Shown here: positions 26,470-35,585 of the stretch, piece after piece
How positions within the stretch are numbered: the first letter of the stretch is position 1
Layout of the letters: every line of letters starts with the position of its first letter
NCBI RefSeq assembly: GCF_002259405.1
Contig: NZ_NPFW01000022.1
Location: 434,001-498,000, forward strand
Length of the DNA stretch: 64,000 nucleotides
Direction of reading: 5' to 3'
Origin: Rhodococcus sp. 14-2483-1-2
Lineage (GTDB): Bacteria > Actinomycetota > Actinomycetes > Mycobacteriales > Mycobacteriaceae
Notes under the pieces: generated by a model
Told to the model about the DNA's origin: nothing
Seen by the model: the letters and a program-made list of their open reading frames with translations, nothing else
Database searches by the model: none
Made by a program: the position numbers and the translations under genes

Positions 26470-27221
26470 TGCGGGATCACCCCCAGGCATGTCTTCAATT
26501 TGATCAATCCGTCTCGTATGCGCGATTTGATGGTAGGAACCGCGACCCCGAGCCGCTCCGCAACTTCGCGATAGGTGTAACCGCTGTAATAAGCCATTCG
26601 GACCGACTCGCTCTGCGTATCGGTCAAAGTGTCGAGACAGGCGACCACGGCTTCCGATTCGAGCCGCTGCGTCACCGTCTCGAGCACTTCGTCGTGCTCC
26701 GGTGTGTGACTGACTGCGCCGTACGCGGCCTCACGGTCGGTACCCGACTGCTCGCTCCGAACGCGATCGACGGCTCGACGGTGCGCCAGCGTCATGATCC
26801 AGGCCAGTGGACTGCCCTGGTTCGGGTCGTAGTTCGGTGCCGCACGCCAGATCTGGAGAAACACCTCCTGCGCGGTCTCCTCGCTGTACCCCGGGTCACG
26901 AAGCACCCGCAGCACCATGCCGTAGACCCGCGACGAGGTCGCGTCGTACAACTCGGCGAATGCCGCCCGATCGCCCTGCGCGATCGACGCCATCAACCGA
27001 CGGAGACGATCCGCTTCGTCGGCACGGAGGTTCTTGAGCTGTGGACTGGGAACAGCACACACCGCATCCTCTGCCGAGTAGTTCTCCGAGGCATCGGATG
27101 TCGTCCGGTCACGGCCGGCATCCGACGATCCGGACGCACCCGACAACGGCGCGCTCATCGGAAAGTCGTCCCAACAGACGGGTTCATGATCGAGTTCATC
27201 GATCACGACACTAGTGGTCAT
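26466..27221 (-). CDS. sigK: ECF sigma factor SigK
   Basis: Sigma factor of 251 aa, paired with its membrane anti-sigma RskA. Region 2 spans [19 protein letters not shown] to [12 protein letters not shown], and region 4 carries the helix-turn-helix [20 protein letters not shown]. The N-terminal 60 residues are an acidic extension not present in M. tuberculosis SigK (about 187 aa). ATG at 27221 ([10 protein letters not shown]) is the first start after the predicted SigK-type promoter at 27267-27293; ATG at 27158 is an alternative. In M. tuberculosis SigK controls secreted antigens mpt70/mpt83; its regulon here is not visible apart from itself. Confidence 0.9.
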   Translation of the reverse strand: MTTSVVIDELDHEPVCWDDFPMSAPLSGASGSSDAGRDRTTSDASENYSAEDAVCAVPSPQLKNLRADEADRLRRLMASIAQGDRAAFAELYDATSSRVYGMVLRVLRDPGYSEETAQEVFLQIWRAAPNYDPNQGSPLAWIMTLAHRRAVDRVRSEQSGTDREAAYGAVSHTPEHDEVLETVTQRLESEAVVACLDTLTDTQSESVRMAYYSGYTYREVAERLGVAVPTIKSRIRDGLIKLKTCLGVIPQ

Positions 27222-27266
27222 ATCGCTCTCATATCGAAACCTCCGCGTTTTCCCGCCGCAGTACAT

Positions 27267-27293
27267 ATTCGGAACAAACCGACCGGAGGATGG
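27267..27293 (-). promoter_or_regulatory. SigK-type promoter of sigK
   Basis: On the minus strand CCATCC (27293-27288) and CCGAAT (27272-27267) are separated by 15 nt, and the start codon lies about 40 nt beyond the expected start point. The two hexamers equal the -35 and -10 elements reported for mycobacterial SigK promoters, so sigK-rskA is probably autoregulated. Confidence 0.7.
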
Positions 27294-27402
27294 TTCGGGA
27301 CGAAAATTCGTTTGCGCAGATGTGGACCGCGTTTCATCCTTGGTGGAGAATCGGACAATCGTGGGGAATCGGGCAACCGGCCCACCGGAGGAAACGAGAG
27401 AC

Positions 27403-28437
27403 ATGGCGGCGATCGAGACACACGGTCTGGTCAAACGTTTCGGCACGAACATCGCTGTCGACGGAGTCGACCTCTCGATCCCGTCCGGTGGTGTCTACGG
27501 CGTACTCGGGCCGAACGGCGCAGGGAAGACGACGACCATCCGGATGTTGGCCACCCTCCTTCCGATCGACGGAGGCAGTGCCCGGGTCCTGGGTCACGAC
27601 GTGGCGAGCGAACCGGAGGCCGTACGGCAGAAAGTCGCTCTGACAGGACAATTCGCCTCTCTGGACGAGGATCTCACCGGTACGGAGAATCTGGTGCTGC
27701 TCGCTCGACTGCTCGGCTACTCTCGGCCCGCCGCCCGATCACGAGCCGAGCAGTTGCTGACGGCGTTCGACATCGCCGACGCCGGCCCCCGACAGGTCAA
27801 GACCTACTCCGGCGGCATGCGCCGTCGCATCGACATCGCCGCCAGCATCATCGTCACTCCCGAACTGATCTTCCTCGACGAGCCCACCACCGGGCTCGAC
27901 CCCCGCAGCCGAAACCACGTGTGGGAAATCGTTCGTGCGTTGGTCGCGGGCGGAACGACGGTGTTACTGACGACACAGTATCTGGACGAGGCCGATCAGC
28001 TGGCCGGGCGTGTCGCGGTCATCGATCGCGGCAAGGTGATCGCCGAGGGGACGACGGGTGAGCTGAAAGCGTCGGTGGGATCGAACTCACTGCACCTGCG
28101 AGTTCTCGAGGCGTCCCAGCGAACGGCCGCCGCGCAGATCCTGCGAGAGCTGGTCGGCGGCAACGTCACCGAGGATCCGGATCCGTCGACCGTCACCGCA
28201 CGGTTGGACAACCCGGCACAGGCCGCACCCGTGCTGCCTGCACTCGAGACCGCAGGCATCCCCATCGCGTCGTTCACGCTGGGACAACCGAGCTTGGACG
28301 AGGTGTTTCTCGCCCTCACCGGGCATGGGGCGGGAGTGGAGCCTGCGGGAACGACCCAAGGGGCGGGAGTGGAGCCTGCGGGAACGACCCATCAGGCCGG
28401 CGCCACAATCGATTCCGAGAAGGAGGTTGCGTCATGA
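27403..28437 (+). CDS. DrrA-like ABC transporter ATP-binding protein with C-terminal repeat insert
   Basis: ATPase of 344 aa from the daunorubicin-resistance (DrrA) exporter family. Walker A is GPNGAGKTT (36-44), the signature is [10 protein letters not shown], Walker B is [12 protein letters not shown], and the H-loop follows in [13 protein letters not shown]-terminal regulatory domain covers about 225-305. The tail then contains [10 protein letters not shown] twice, encoded by the same 33-bp repeat found in the CynX-like MFS but read in another frame. ATG at 27403 has GGAGGAAA upstream; the frame is open to 27214. It overlaps the permease gene by 4 bp and is divergent from sigK. The cargo is probably a hydrophobic compound or lipid. 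Confidence 0.9.
   Translation: MAAIETHGLVKRFGTNIAVDGVDLSIPSGGVYGVLGPNGAGKTTTIRMLATLLPIDGGSARVLGHDVASEPEAVRQKVALTGQFASLDEDLTGTENLVLLARLLGYSRPAARSRAEQLLTAFDIADAGPRQVKTYSGGMRRRIDIAASIIVTPELIFLDEPTTGLDPRSRNHVWEIVRALVAGGTTVLLTTQYLDEADQLAGRVAVIDRGKVIAEGTTGELKASVGSNSLHLRVLEASQRTAAAQILRELVGGNVTEDPDPSTVTARLDNPAQAAPVLPALETAGIPIASFTLGQPSLDEVFLALTGHGAGVEPAGTTQGAGVEPAGTTHQAGATIDSEKEVAS
28331..28389 (+). repeat. tandem intragenic repeat: two 26-nt units, 33-bp period
   Basis: Units at 28331-28356 and 28364-28389 are identical over 26 nt and contain the GGAGTGGAGCCTGCGGGAAC core of the units at 20837-20928. The 7-nt spacer length is also the same. Here the core is read as G-V-E-P-A-G-T-T, in the MFS gene as E-W-S-L-R-E-R-P. 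Confidence 0.95.
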
Positions 28438-29273
28438 CCGCGGAAGCCCAGCAGTCGACGCCACAAGCGTCGACCATCATCGATGTGCTCGGTGCGGCCG
28501 GGCCGCGTCCGGCGCGTCCGTCGTCGTTGTCGACGTCGCTGAGCTTCGGGTGGCGAGCGCTGCTGAAGATCAAGCACGTTCCCGAGCAGTTGTTCGACGT
28601 GACGGCCTTTCCCATCATGTTCACGTTGCTGTTCACCTACCTGTTCGGTGGCGCATTGGCCGGGTCGACCCAGGCGTACATCCAGTTCCTGCTCCCCGGC
28701 ATCCTCGTGCAGACCGTGGTGATGATCACGATGTACACCGGCGTGACCATGAACAAGGACATCGAGAAGGGCGTGTTCGACCGATTCCGTTCGCTGCCCA
28801 TCTGGCGTCCGTCTCCCCTGGTCGGTGCGCTGCTCGGTGACGTCGTTCGCTACACGCTGGCCTCGGTGATCGTGCTGATCCTCGGGTTGGTCCTCGGCTT
28901 CAGGCCGCAGGGTGGCGTCGTCGGCGTCGTGGCCTCCATCGCTCTGCTGCTGGTGTTCTCGTTCTGCCTGTCCTGGATCTGGACCATGATCGCGATGATC
29001 GTGCGCACCGAGGCTGCGGTGATGGGCGTGTCGATGTTCATCCTGTTTCCGCTCACGTTCGCGAGCAACATCTTCGTCGACCCCAGCACGATGCCCGGTT
29101 GGCTGCGCGCGTTCGTGGACGCCAACCCGGTCAGTTTCCTGGTCACGTCACTGCGCGGCCTGATGCAGGGTGATGTCGACACAGGTCACCTGGGAGTGAC
29201 ACTGGTGATGTGTGCGGTGTTGCTGGCGGTGTTCGGACCGATAACCATGCGCCTGTACAACCGAAAGTCCTAG
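28434..29273 (+). CDS. DrrB-like ABC-2 type permease
   Basis: Membrane half of the exporter, 279 aa, with six hydrophobic segments and the ABC-2 permease pattern. [19 protein letters not shown] and [22 protein letters not shown] are characteristic of the DrrB/NodJ group, and [29 protein letters not shown] is the conserved loop near the last helix. ATG at 28434 overlaps the stop of the ATPase gene, giving a two-gene operon. The first 30 residues are a soluble, proline- and serine-rich tail. Together with the ATPase it should export a small hydrophobic molecule. Confidence 0.9.
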   Translation: MTAEAQQSTPQASTIIDVLGAAGPRPARPSSLSTSLSFGWRALLKIKHVPEQLFDVTAFPIMFTLLFTYLFGGALAGSTQAYIQFLLPGILVQTVVMITMYTGVTMNKDIEKGVFDRFRSLPIWRPSPLVGALLGDVVRYTLASVIVLILGLVLGFRPQGGVVGVVASIALLLVFSFCLSWIWTMIAMIVRTEAAVMGVSMFILFPLTFASNIFVDPSTMPGWLRAFVDANPVSFLVTSLRGLMQGDVDTGHLGVTLVMCAVLLAVFGPITMRLYNRKS

Positions 29274-29295
29274 CGGACGGTGCGCATCGCCTCGA

Positions 29296-29817
29296 TCACG
29301 AGGCTGCGCGTGCTCGATGTCTGCGTACCGCGTCGCGATTGGAGCACACCGTTCCGCAATATCGCTGTCTACCGGTTCTCGAGGTGTCGGCGAACGCGAG
29401 TGTGCAGTCGGCGGCGGCGCAGCGATCGAGGCGAGACATTCCGCGGCCGGTCAGATGCAACGCTGTGCCGACGCTCACCAGGGCCCTGATGACGCCGCCG
29501 AGTTCGATGTTGGGGTCGCGGTAGTGCATGTGCCAGCCGTCGTCGGCGTGGTTGGTCAACCGCGGGTAGGCCGACGCCTGTGCCAGCAGAGCATTGAGCT
29601 CGTCGGCCCGGTCGTTTTCGGTTGTCGCGTCCACCACCCGCGCCCAGTCACGCAGGAACTGGAGGGTGTCGAGAAGATCGGCATCGGTTGCGGTCCAGTC
29701 CGGTACGAGGCCGGCGTCCACGCAGCGGGCACCCAGTTCGGTCGCCGACGTGGGCGGTGAATTGAGCAGGTCGATACCGAGTTTCACCGCATATTCGCCG
29801 TAAGGGTTGATGTGCAC
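29296..29817 (-). CDS. CGNR zinc-finger / ABATE domain transcriptional regulator
   Basis: Protein of 173 aa with an N-terminal ABATE (DUF1470) domain, proposed to bind a ligand, and a C-terminal treble-clef CGNR zinc finger. The finger reads DRCAAADC, then YCGTVCSNRDAVRRHR; the usual CGNR is partly changed to CSNR, with the four cysteines kept. Such proteins are putative stress-response transcription regulators. The GTG start at 29817 is 25 bp from the divergent start of a small cysteine-containing gene, which could be its target. The gene converges on the exporter operon, leaving only 22 bp between stops. Confidence 0.8.
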   Translation of the reverse strand: MHINPYGEYAVKLGIDLLNSPPTSATELGARCVDAGLVPDWTATDADLLDTLQFLRDWARVVDATTENDRADELNALLAQASAYPRLTNHADDGWHMHYRDPNIELGGVIRALVSVGTALHLTGRGMSRLDRCAAADCTLAFADTSRTGRQRYCGTVCSNRDAVRRHRARAAS

Positions 29818-29842
29818 AAGACCATTACATCACGATGGTGAC

Positions 29843-30004
29843 ATGTACACCGAACACACCACACACACCTGGACCACCCACTCCACCCACAACACGAGCG
29901 AGGGACTCGTCGGCTATCAGGGCTGCCGGTGCGGGGCCCAGCGCATCGTGACCGTTCCCACGCACACCTTCTCCCCGGTCGCCGAAGTTGCGCACCGGGC
30001 CTGA
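29843..30004 (+). CDS. small conserved-type hypothetical protein (53 aa)
   Basis: Short protein starting at MYTEHTTHTW, with a histidine/threonine-rich N-terminus followed by SEGLVGYQGCRCGAQRIVTV. The pattern of a hydroxylated His-rich strand, then SEG-hydrophobic-Y-x-x-C-x-C-G, recalls small actinobacterial hypothetical proteins I have seen, but I cannot name a family. The CxC could hold a metal with the histidines. It is divergent from the CGNR regulator, and its stop is 16 bp from the end of the convergent TrmA-like gene. The reading frame is open upstream to 29807, but 29843 fits the spacing between the divergent genes. Confidence 0.5.
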   Translation: MYTEHTTHTWTTHSTHNTSEGLVGYQGCRCGAQRIVTVPTHTFSPVAEVAHRA

Positions 30005-30020
30005 TCGGTCGTGGCAGCCG

Positions 30021-31292
30021 TTACCGACGAACGAAACGGCCGATGCATTCGACGTGACTGGTCAGGGGAAACGCATCGAACGCGCGCATGTCGTCGAGCT
30101 CGTATCCCGCAGCTCGATACACGCTCACATCCCGCGCGAACGAGGCCGGATCGCATCCGATGTGCACCACCGAGCGGGGAGACCTGACGACGAGGGCGTC
30201 GATCACGTCCCGGCCTGCCCCCGCCCGAGGTGGATCGAGGACCGCGACCGACACCGGGTCGGCCAACGCATCGATCGAACGCTCGACGCGTCCCGGCACG
30301 AACGACACCTGAGGCAAGTCGTGCAGAGCCGAGCGGCCGTCCTCGGCTGCACGCCGGGAGAACTCGACGCTGGTCACATGTCCGTCCGATCCGACACCGG
30401 CGGCGAGGGCCGCAGCGAACACACCGACACCGCCGTACAGATCCCATGCACCGTCACCGGGAGAGGCGTCCGCCCACTCCGACACCACATCGGTGTACAC
30501 CTGCGGCGCACCGCGGTGGGCCTGCCAGAACCCGGTGGCGTCGAGGGTCCACGCCCTGTTCGAGACGTATTCGGTCGCGCGACCCGATCCGATCACGGCC
30601 TTCTCGGGCCGGGACCGCGACGACGCCGCCCGACGCGCGGACGCCCCACGACGACCCTGAGATCGGCGTCCGGTGGGCGAGAGTTGCGCCGGCGCGATCT
30701 CCACCACGTGCCGCTCACCGTCACCGTCGAGCACCACCTGCAGCTCGGCACCCGGCCGCCATTGCTGATCCGGCAGACCCTCGAAGGCCGCGGAATCCAT
30801 TTGCGGACAGGTCAGTTCGGTGACGATCGAGCTGCTGCGATAGCGGTGATAGCCCGGCCGTCCACCGGAGTCGACGGCGAGTCGCACTCGGGTTCGCCAC
30901 CCGGTGCCGTCACCGGACCCCGGCAGTTCCTCCACGCGCACCTCGCGCTCGATTCCGGCGACGCGGCGAAGCTGTTCGGCGACGACGAAGGACTTCAGTC
31001 GCCGTCCGGCTTCGGCACTGGCGTGGGAGTAGTCGCAGCAGCCCGAGCCGCCGGGTCCGGAGATGGGACAGCGCGCGTCCACCCGGTCCGGAGACGCCGA
31101 CAGGATCTCGACTGCATCGGCGCGACAGAACGACCCGCCCCGATCTTCGGTCACCTTGGCCACGACCCGTTCACCGGGCAATCCGTGACGCACGAACATC
31201 ACCCGGCCGTCGTGGCGGGCCACACAGAACCCACCGTGCCCCGGCGCGCCCAGTTCGACCTCGAGCAGCAGCCCGAACCAGCTCTCGCTCAC
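30021..31292 (-). CDS. TrmA/RlmD-family RNA (uracil-C5) methyltransferase with TRAM domain
   Basis: SAM-dependent methyltransferase of 423 aa, like Rv2689c. The N-terminal TRAM domain (GAPGHGGFCVARHDGRVMFV) binds RNA. A cysteine cluster (ARCPISGPGGSGCCDY plus LTCPQ) could hold the iron-sulfur cluster of this family, though the spacing is not canonical. The SAM-binding loop is WDLYGGVGVFAAAL, followed by LDPPRAGAG, and the catalytic cysteine is in VHIGCDPASFARD. It should methylate U54 of tRNA or a 23S rRNA uridine; the target cannot be told. GTG at 31292 overlaps the stop of the APC permease (GTGA), so the two are coupled. Confidence 0.88.
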   Translation of the reverse strand: MSESWFGLLLEVELGAPGHGGFCVARHDGRVMFVRHGLPGERVVAKVTEDRGGSFCRADAVEILSASPDRVDARCPISGPGGSGCCDYSHASAEAGRRLKSFVVAEQLRRVAGIEREVRVEELPGSGDGTGWRTRVRLAVDSGGRPGYHRYRSSSIVTELTCPQMDSAAFEGLPDQQWRPGAELQVVLDGDGERHVVEIAPAQLSPTGRRSQGRRGASARRAASSRSRPEKAVIGSGRATEYVSNRAWTLDATGFWQAHRGAPQVYTDVVSEWADASPGDGAWDLYGGVGVFAAALAAGVGSDGHVTSVEFSRRAAEDGRSALHDLPQVSFVPGRVERSIDALADPVSVAVLDPPRAGAGRDVIDALVVRSPRSVVHIGCDPASFARDVSVYRAAGYELDDMRAFDAFPLTSHVECIGRFVRR

Positions 31293-33286
31293 TTGCCCGC
31301 CGGAGGCTCGTAGCCGCGTCGCGACGCACCGGGCGCGTTGCCGAGCACCTCACGCTTGGCCTTCTCGGACGACCGAAGCTGCCACGGCACGCTGGTGACC
31401 ATCACGCCCGGCTGGAACAGCAGGCGAGACTTGAGTCGCAACGCGCTCTGATTGTGCAGAACCTGCTCCCACCAGTGACCGACCACGTACTCGGGAATGA
31501 AGACCGTGACGACGTCCCGAGGCGAGTCGCGGCGAACCCGTTTCACGTAGTCCAGGACAGGTTTGGTGACTTCTCGGTAGGGCGACTCGACGACCTTGAG
31601 CGGCACCGAGACGTCACTGGCCTCCCACTCCCGAACCAGTGCGCGAGTATCGGCTTCGTCGACGTTGACGGTCACGGCCTCGAGGGTGTCGGGCCTGGTT
31701 GCTCGGGCGTACGCCAACGCGCGCAGGGTCGGCATGTGGAGCTTCGAGACCAACACGATCGAGTGTGTGCGGCTGGGCAGAACTCCGTCCCATTCCTCGT
31801 TCTCGAGCTCGCGCGCCACGGTGTCGTAGTGCTTTCTGATCATGCGCATCAGGACGAAGATCGCCACCATCGCCACGATCGCGATCCACGCGCCGGCGGC
31901 GAACTTGGTGATCAACACGATGACCAGCACCGTTCCGGTCATGCCGAGACCGACTCCGTTGACCACCCGTGAGCGGTGCATGCGCCGCCGTTGCTCGGGA
32001 TCGGTCTCGGTGGCCAACAGCCGCGTCCAGTGCCGAACCATGCCGGTCTGACTGAGGGTGAACGAGACGAACACCCCGACGATGTAGAGCTGAATGAGCT
32101 TGGTGACCTCGGCACCGAAGGCGACGACGAAGACGATCGCAGCTCCGGACAGAAAAAGAATGCCGTTGCTGAAGGCAAGACGGTCGCCACGAGTGTGCAG
32201 CTGCCTAGGCAGGTACCGGTCCTGGGCCAGAACCGAACCGAGGACGGGGAAGCCGTTGAACGCGGTGTTGGCCGCAAGTACCAGGATGAGGGCCGTGACG
32301 GTCGTGATGAAGAAGAATCCAGCGGGGAATCCGCTGAACACCGCCTCCGCGAGCTGCGCGATCAACGTCTTCTGCTGGTACCCCTCCGGCGCGCCGATCA
32401 GCTGAATATCGGGATCCAGGGCGTACTTGATGCCGATCTTCTGTGCGAGCACGATGATGCCCATCAGCAATGTGATGCCGATGGCTCCGAGCAGCAACAG
32501 TGTGGTGGCGGCGTTACGCGACTTCGGCTTCTCGAATGCGGGTACCCCGTTGCTGATGGCCTCCACCCCGGTCAGCGCCGCACAACCGGAAGAGAAGGCG
32601 CGCGCGATGAGGAACGCGAACGCGATGCCGTACAGGTGCGAATCCTCTGCCTTCAGATCGAAGGTTGCCGATTCTGCGTGAATGTCGTCGCCGAGAACGT
32701 AGACCCGGAACAGGCCGTACGCCAACATCAGGAACATGCCACCCATGAAGGCATACGTCGGGATCGCGAACGCAGCCCCGGACTCGCGGATGCCTCGAAG
32801 ATTGACGGAGGTGACCAGGACGATGGCCACGACGGCGAACAGCACCTTGTGCTGGGCCACGAACGGAACCGCAGATCCGATGTTCGACGCCGCCGCCGAG
32901 ATCGACACCGCCACGGTCAACACGTAGTCGACCAACAGTGCGCTGCCGACCGTCAATCCGGCCGCGGGGCCCAGGTTGGTGGTCGCGACCTCGTAGTCGC
33001 CGCCGCCGGACGGATAAGCGTGCACGTTCTGTCGATAGCTGGCCACGACGACGGCCATCACCACGCAGACGGCGAGACCGATCCACGGGGTGAAGGCGAC
33101 TGCCGAGATGCCCGCCACCGACAGCACCAGGAAGATCTCTTCCGGTGCATAGGCAACCGACGACATGGCGTCCGAGGCGAACACCGGCAACGCGATCCGC
33201 TTGGGAAGCAACGTATGACCGAGCTTGTCGCTGCGGAACGGCTTACCGAGCACTAGCCGCTTGGCGGCAGTCGAGACCTTGGACAC
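31289..33286 (-). CDS. APC-superfamily amino-acid/polyamine-type permease (Rv2690c-like)
   Basis: Membrane transporter of 665 aa with about twelve helices in the first 450 residues and a C-terminal cytosolic domain of about 190 residues. Early marks are LPVFASDAMSSVAYAPEEIFLVL and YPSGGGDYEVATTNLGPAAGL, as in the large APC permeases found next to trkA genes in actinobacteria. The frame is open to 33502, but the start GTG at 33286 (VSKVSTAAKRL) begins at the conserved part and has a -10 at the leaderless distance. It is divergent from ceoB. The shared position with two TrkA-type regulators suggests a cation- or potassium-linked role, but this is inference. Confidence 0.88.
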   Translation of the reverse strand: MSKVSTAAKRLVLGKPFRSDKLGHTLLPKRIALPVFASDAMSSVAYAPEEIFLVLSVAGISAVAFTPWIGLAVCVVMAVVVASYRQNVHAYPSGGGDYEVATTNLGPAAGLTVGSALLVDYVLTVAVSISAAASNIGSAVPFVAQHKVLFAVVAIVLVTSVNLRGIRESGAAFAIPTYAFMGGMFLMLAYGLFRVYVLGDDIHAESATFDLKAEDSHLYGIAFAFLIARAFSSGCAALTGVEAISNGVPAFEKPKSRNAATTLLLLGAIGITLLMGIIVLAQKIGIKYALDPDIQLIGAPEGYQQKTLIAQLAEAVFSGFPAGFFFITTVTALILVLAANTAFNGFPVLGSVLAQDRYLPRQLHTRGDRLAFSNGILFLSGAAIVFVVAFGAEVTKLIQLYIVGVFVSFTLSQTGMVRHWTRLLATETDPEQRRRMHRSRVVNGVGLGMTGTVLVIVLITKFAAGAWIAIVAMVAIFVLMRMIRKHYDTVARELENEEWDGVLPSRTHSIVLVSKLHMPTLRALAYARATRPDTLEAVTVNVDEADTRALVREWEASDVSVPLKVVESPYREVTKPVLDYVKRVRRDSPRDVVTVFIPEYVVGHWWEQVLHNQSALRLKSRLLFQPGVMVTSVPWQLRSSEKAKREVLGNAPGASRRGYEPPAGK

Positions 33287-33293
33287 GCACAGA

Positions 33294-33299
33294 AGCGTA
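33294..33299 (-). promoter_or_regulatory. -10 element of the APC permease gene, predicted leaderless
   Basis: TACGCT on the minus strand ends 7 nt before the GTG at 33286, and no ribosome-binding site is present. This chooses the start among many in the open frame. Confidence 0.45.
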
Positions 33300-33462
33300 G
33301 GCCGTCCTCCTGCGGACGTCTCAACCACGCGCCCGAAACTGCGTCGGAGCGCACCCTCGGTCGGTGCGGTGACCGATCCCCCGATACGTTGGTGCACGCC
33401 TGCCGGTCGTGGCAGTGTCGGTCGGCAGTGGTCGACCATCGAGATCGGGACGGAGCTGGGCG

Positions 33463-34128
33463 TTGTACGTAGTTGTGATGGGATGTGGCCGCGTCGGCGC
33501 ATCGCTGGCCGGGGCGCTCGAACGCATCGGACACGAGGTCGCGATCATCGACCGCGACGAAACAGCTTTTCTGCGCCTGGACCCCGACTTCGCCGGGCAT
33601 CGCGTCGTCGGCATGGGTTTCGACCGAGATGTGTTGGTGAGCGCGGGAATCGAGAAGGCCGAGGCCTTCGCGGCCGTGTCGTCCGGCGACAACTCCAACA
33701 TCATCTCCGCCCGCGTCGCTCGTGAGACGTTCGGCGTCGACAAAGTGGTCGCAAGGATCTACGACGCCAAGCGCGCGGCCGTCTACGAACGCCTCGGCAT
33801 CCCGACGGTCGCCACCGTCCCCTGGGCCACCGATCGTTTTCTGCACAACCTGTTGCGCGACGACCCCACCACCAAGTGGCGCGATCCGTCGGGCAGCGTC
33901 GCCGTCGTCCTGCTCGACTTCCACGACGCCTGGATCGGCAAGAAGCTCTCGGTACTCGAAGAGGCCACCAACTCGCGGGCCGCGTTCGTCATCCGGTTCG
34001 GCAGCGGACTGCTACCGGACAAGCGAACCGTGATCCAAGCCGGTGACGAGGTGTACGTCGCCGCGGTATCGGGAACCGTCGCCGAAGCCATTGCGCTGGC
34101 CGGCAACCCGCCGCCCTCGGACGACTGA
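33463..34128 (+). CDS. ceoB: TrkA-family potassium regulator CeoB
   Basis: Cytosolic RCK protein of 221 aa that binds NAD(H) and gates a potassium transporter. The Rossmann fold starts at VVVMGCGRVGASLAGALE, with acidic IIDRDE at the end of strand 2; the C-terminal RCK_C domain begins near 135. The best start is TTG at 33463, giving YVVVMGCG as in the mycobacterial protein, with GGAG exactly 7 nt upstream; in-frame GTG 33475 and ATG 33478 would cut into the first strand. It precedes ceoC by 49 bp; the pair forms the two-protein RCK unit Rv2691-Rv2692. Confidence 0.9.
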   Translation: MYVVVMGCGRVGASLAGALERIGHEVAIIDRDETAFLRLDPDFAGHRVVGMGFDRDVLVSAGIEKAEAFAAVSSGDNSNIISARVARETFGVDKVVARIYDAKRAAVYERLGIPTVATVPWATDRFLHNLLRDDPTTKWRDPSGSVAVVLLDFHDAWIGKKLSVLEEATNSRAAFVIRFGSGLLPDKRTVIQAGDEVYVAAVSGTVAEAIALAGNPPPSDD

Positions 34129-34177
34129 TGCACGAGCGCACGTTCCCCACCTCCCCCATCGACCCGAACGGGAAGCC

Positions 34178-34837
34178 ATGAAAGTCGCTATCGCCGGAGC
34201 CGGCGCAGTCGGCAGATCCATCGCACGCGAGCTGATCCGCAGCGAACACGATGTGATGCTCCTCGAACGCAAACTCGATCACGTCGATCAGGCCGCCATC
34301 CCGGAAGCGGAATGGGTGTTGGCCGACGCGTGCGAGTTGAGTCTGCTCGAAGCCGCGCACCTCGAGGAGTACGACGTGGTGATCGCTGCCACCGGAGACG
34401 ACAAAGCGAACCTGGTGCTCAGCCTGCTGGCCAAGACCGAGTTCGGCGTCAACCGCGTGGTGGCCCGGGTCAACGATCCGCGCAACGAATGGCTGTTCGA
34501 CGCTGCCTGGGGTGTCGACGTTGCAGTGTCGACGCCGCGAATGCTCGCATCCCTGGTCGAGGAGGCCGTATCGGTGGGCGACCTCGTTCACCTGATGACG
34601 TTCCGCAAGGGTCAGGCCAACCTCGTCGAGATCACGCTGCCGGAGAACACTCCCCTGGCGGGCAAGCCGGTCCGCAAGCTCCAGTTGCCAAGGGACGCAG
34701 CGTTGGTCACGATTCTGCGCGGCGGTCGAGTGATCGTTCCCCAGCACGACGATCCGCTGGAGGGCGGCGACGAGCTGCTGTTCGTCGCGGCGAAAGAGGT
34801 GGAGAACGAACTACGCTCCGCTGTCGGACTGATCTGA
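34178..34837 (+). CDS. ceoC: TrkA-family potassium regulator CeoC
   Basis: Second RCK protein, 219 aa, similar in plan to CeoB: MKVAIAGAGAVGRSIARELI is the nucleotide-binding start, and the RCK_C domain (EITLPENTPLAGKPVRKLQLP) occupies the last 80 residues. CeoB and CeoC probably form a hetero-oligomeric ring on a Trk-type potassium channel, whose membrane subunit is not in the window. ATG at 34178 has GGGAAG a few bases upstream. The 3' end overlaps the convergent DUF3159 gene by 27 bp. Confidence 0.9.
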   Translation: MKVAIAGAGAVGRSIARELIRSEHDVMLLERKLDHVDQAAIPEAEWVLADACELSLLEAAHLEEYDVVIAATGDDKANLVLSLLAKTEFGVNRVVARVNDPRNEWLFDAAWGVDVAVSTPRMLASLVEEAVSVGDLVHLMTFRKGQANLVEITLPENTPLAGKPVRKLQLPRDAALVTILRGGRVIVPQHDDPLEGGDELLFVAAKEVENELRSAVGLI

Positions 34838-35557
34838 CGGCAGCTGATTCCGGCTGCGGTCCGCGCTCGATGCTGCGTCGAGCGCGCGATCGGCCGCACG
34901 CACGGCCCAGAGCGTGACCAACAGTGCCACTCCCGTCAGCGGCCAGCCCATGCCGATACGGGCAACGGCGAGCCAGCCCGTCTGGTCGGAGTCGTAGAGC
35001 TGTGACTGAACGATGTATCGCGCACCGAACACCGACGCCCAGGCGATCGTGGCCACGTCGTAGTAGCGCACGGCCGACCGGTCCCTGCGCCACGACGTCC
35101 CGGTGCCGTTGAGGTACCCCCAGATGATGCCGACCAACGGCCAACGGGCGAGTACCGACAACACGAACGCCGCGCCGTAGGCGAGCGACGTGTAGATGCC
35201 GAACAGGAAGTAGCCCTTGGCATCTCCCGTCCGGTATGCGATGAACGCGCAGATCCCGACCCCGAAGAATCCCGAGATGGCCGGCTGAATCGGGCTGCGA
35301 CGAACCAACCGCCACACCAACACGGCGGCGGCGACTCCCAGCGCGGACCACAGGGCGACGGCCAGGTTGACGTAGCTGTTCACCGGAACGAAAACGAGGA
35401 CGGGCAAGGTCGAGTAGACGAGCCCGCTCAGACCGCCGAGCTGTTCGAGGACGGTGGGAGCCACCTTCTCGACGCCGGCCGTGGTCGACGCGTCGGTGGT
35501 GGGTTCCGGCGTGTTCGATGTCGGCGGGGGCGGCACGGAATCGTCGCTGTTGGTCAC
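34811..35557 (-). CDS. DUF3159 membrane protein (Rv2693c-like)
   Basis: Integral membrane protein of 248 aa with about six hydrophobic segments after a 30-residue soluble N-terminus rich in Pro, Thr and Ser. DUF3159 marks include GGLSGLVYSTLPVLVFVPVN and FGVGICAFIAYRTGDAKGYFLFG. No function is known to me. It lies 28 bp after the OB-fold gene on the same strand, as in M. tuberculosis (Rv2694c-Rv2693c), so the two are probably co-transcribed. Confidence 0.85.
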   Translation of the reverse strand: MTNSDDSVPPPPTSNTPEPTTDASTTAGVEKVAPTVLEQLGGLSGLVYSTLPVLVFVPVNSYVNLAVALWSALGVAAAVLVWRLVRRSPIQPAISGFFGVGICAFIAYRTGDAKGYFLFGIYTSLAYGAAFVLSVLARWPLVGIIWGYLNGTGTSWRRDRSAVRYYDVATIAWASVFGARYIVQSQLYDSDQTGWLAVARIGMGWPLTGVALLVTLWAVRAADRALDAASSADRSRNQLPSDQSDSGA

Positions 35558-35585
35558 GACAACGAGAGTGCCATACCGGGGACGA

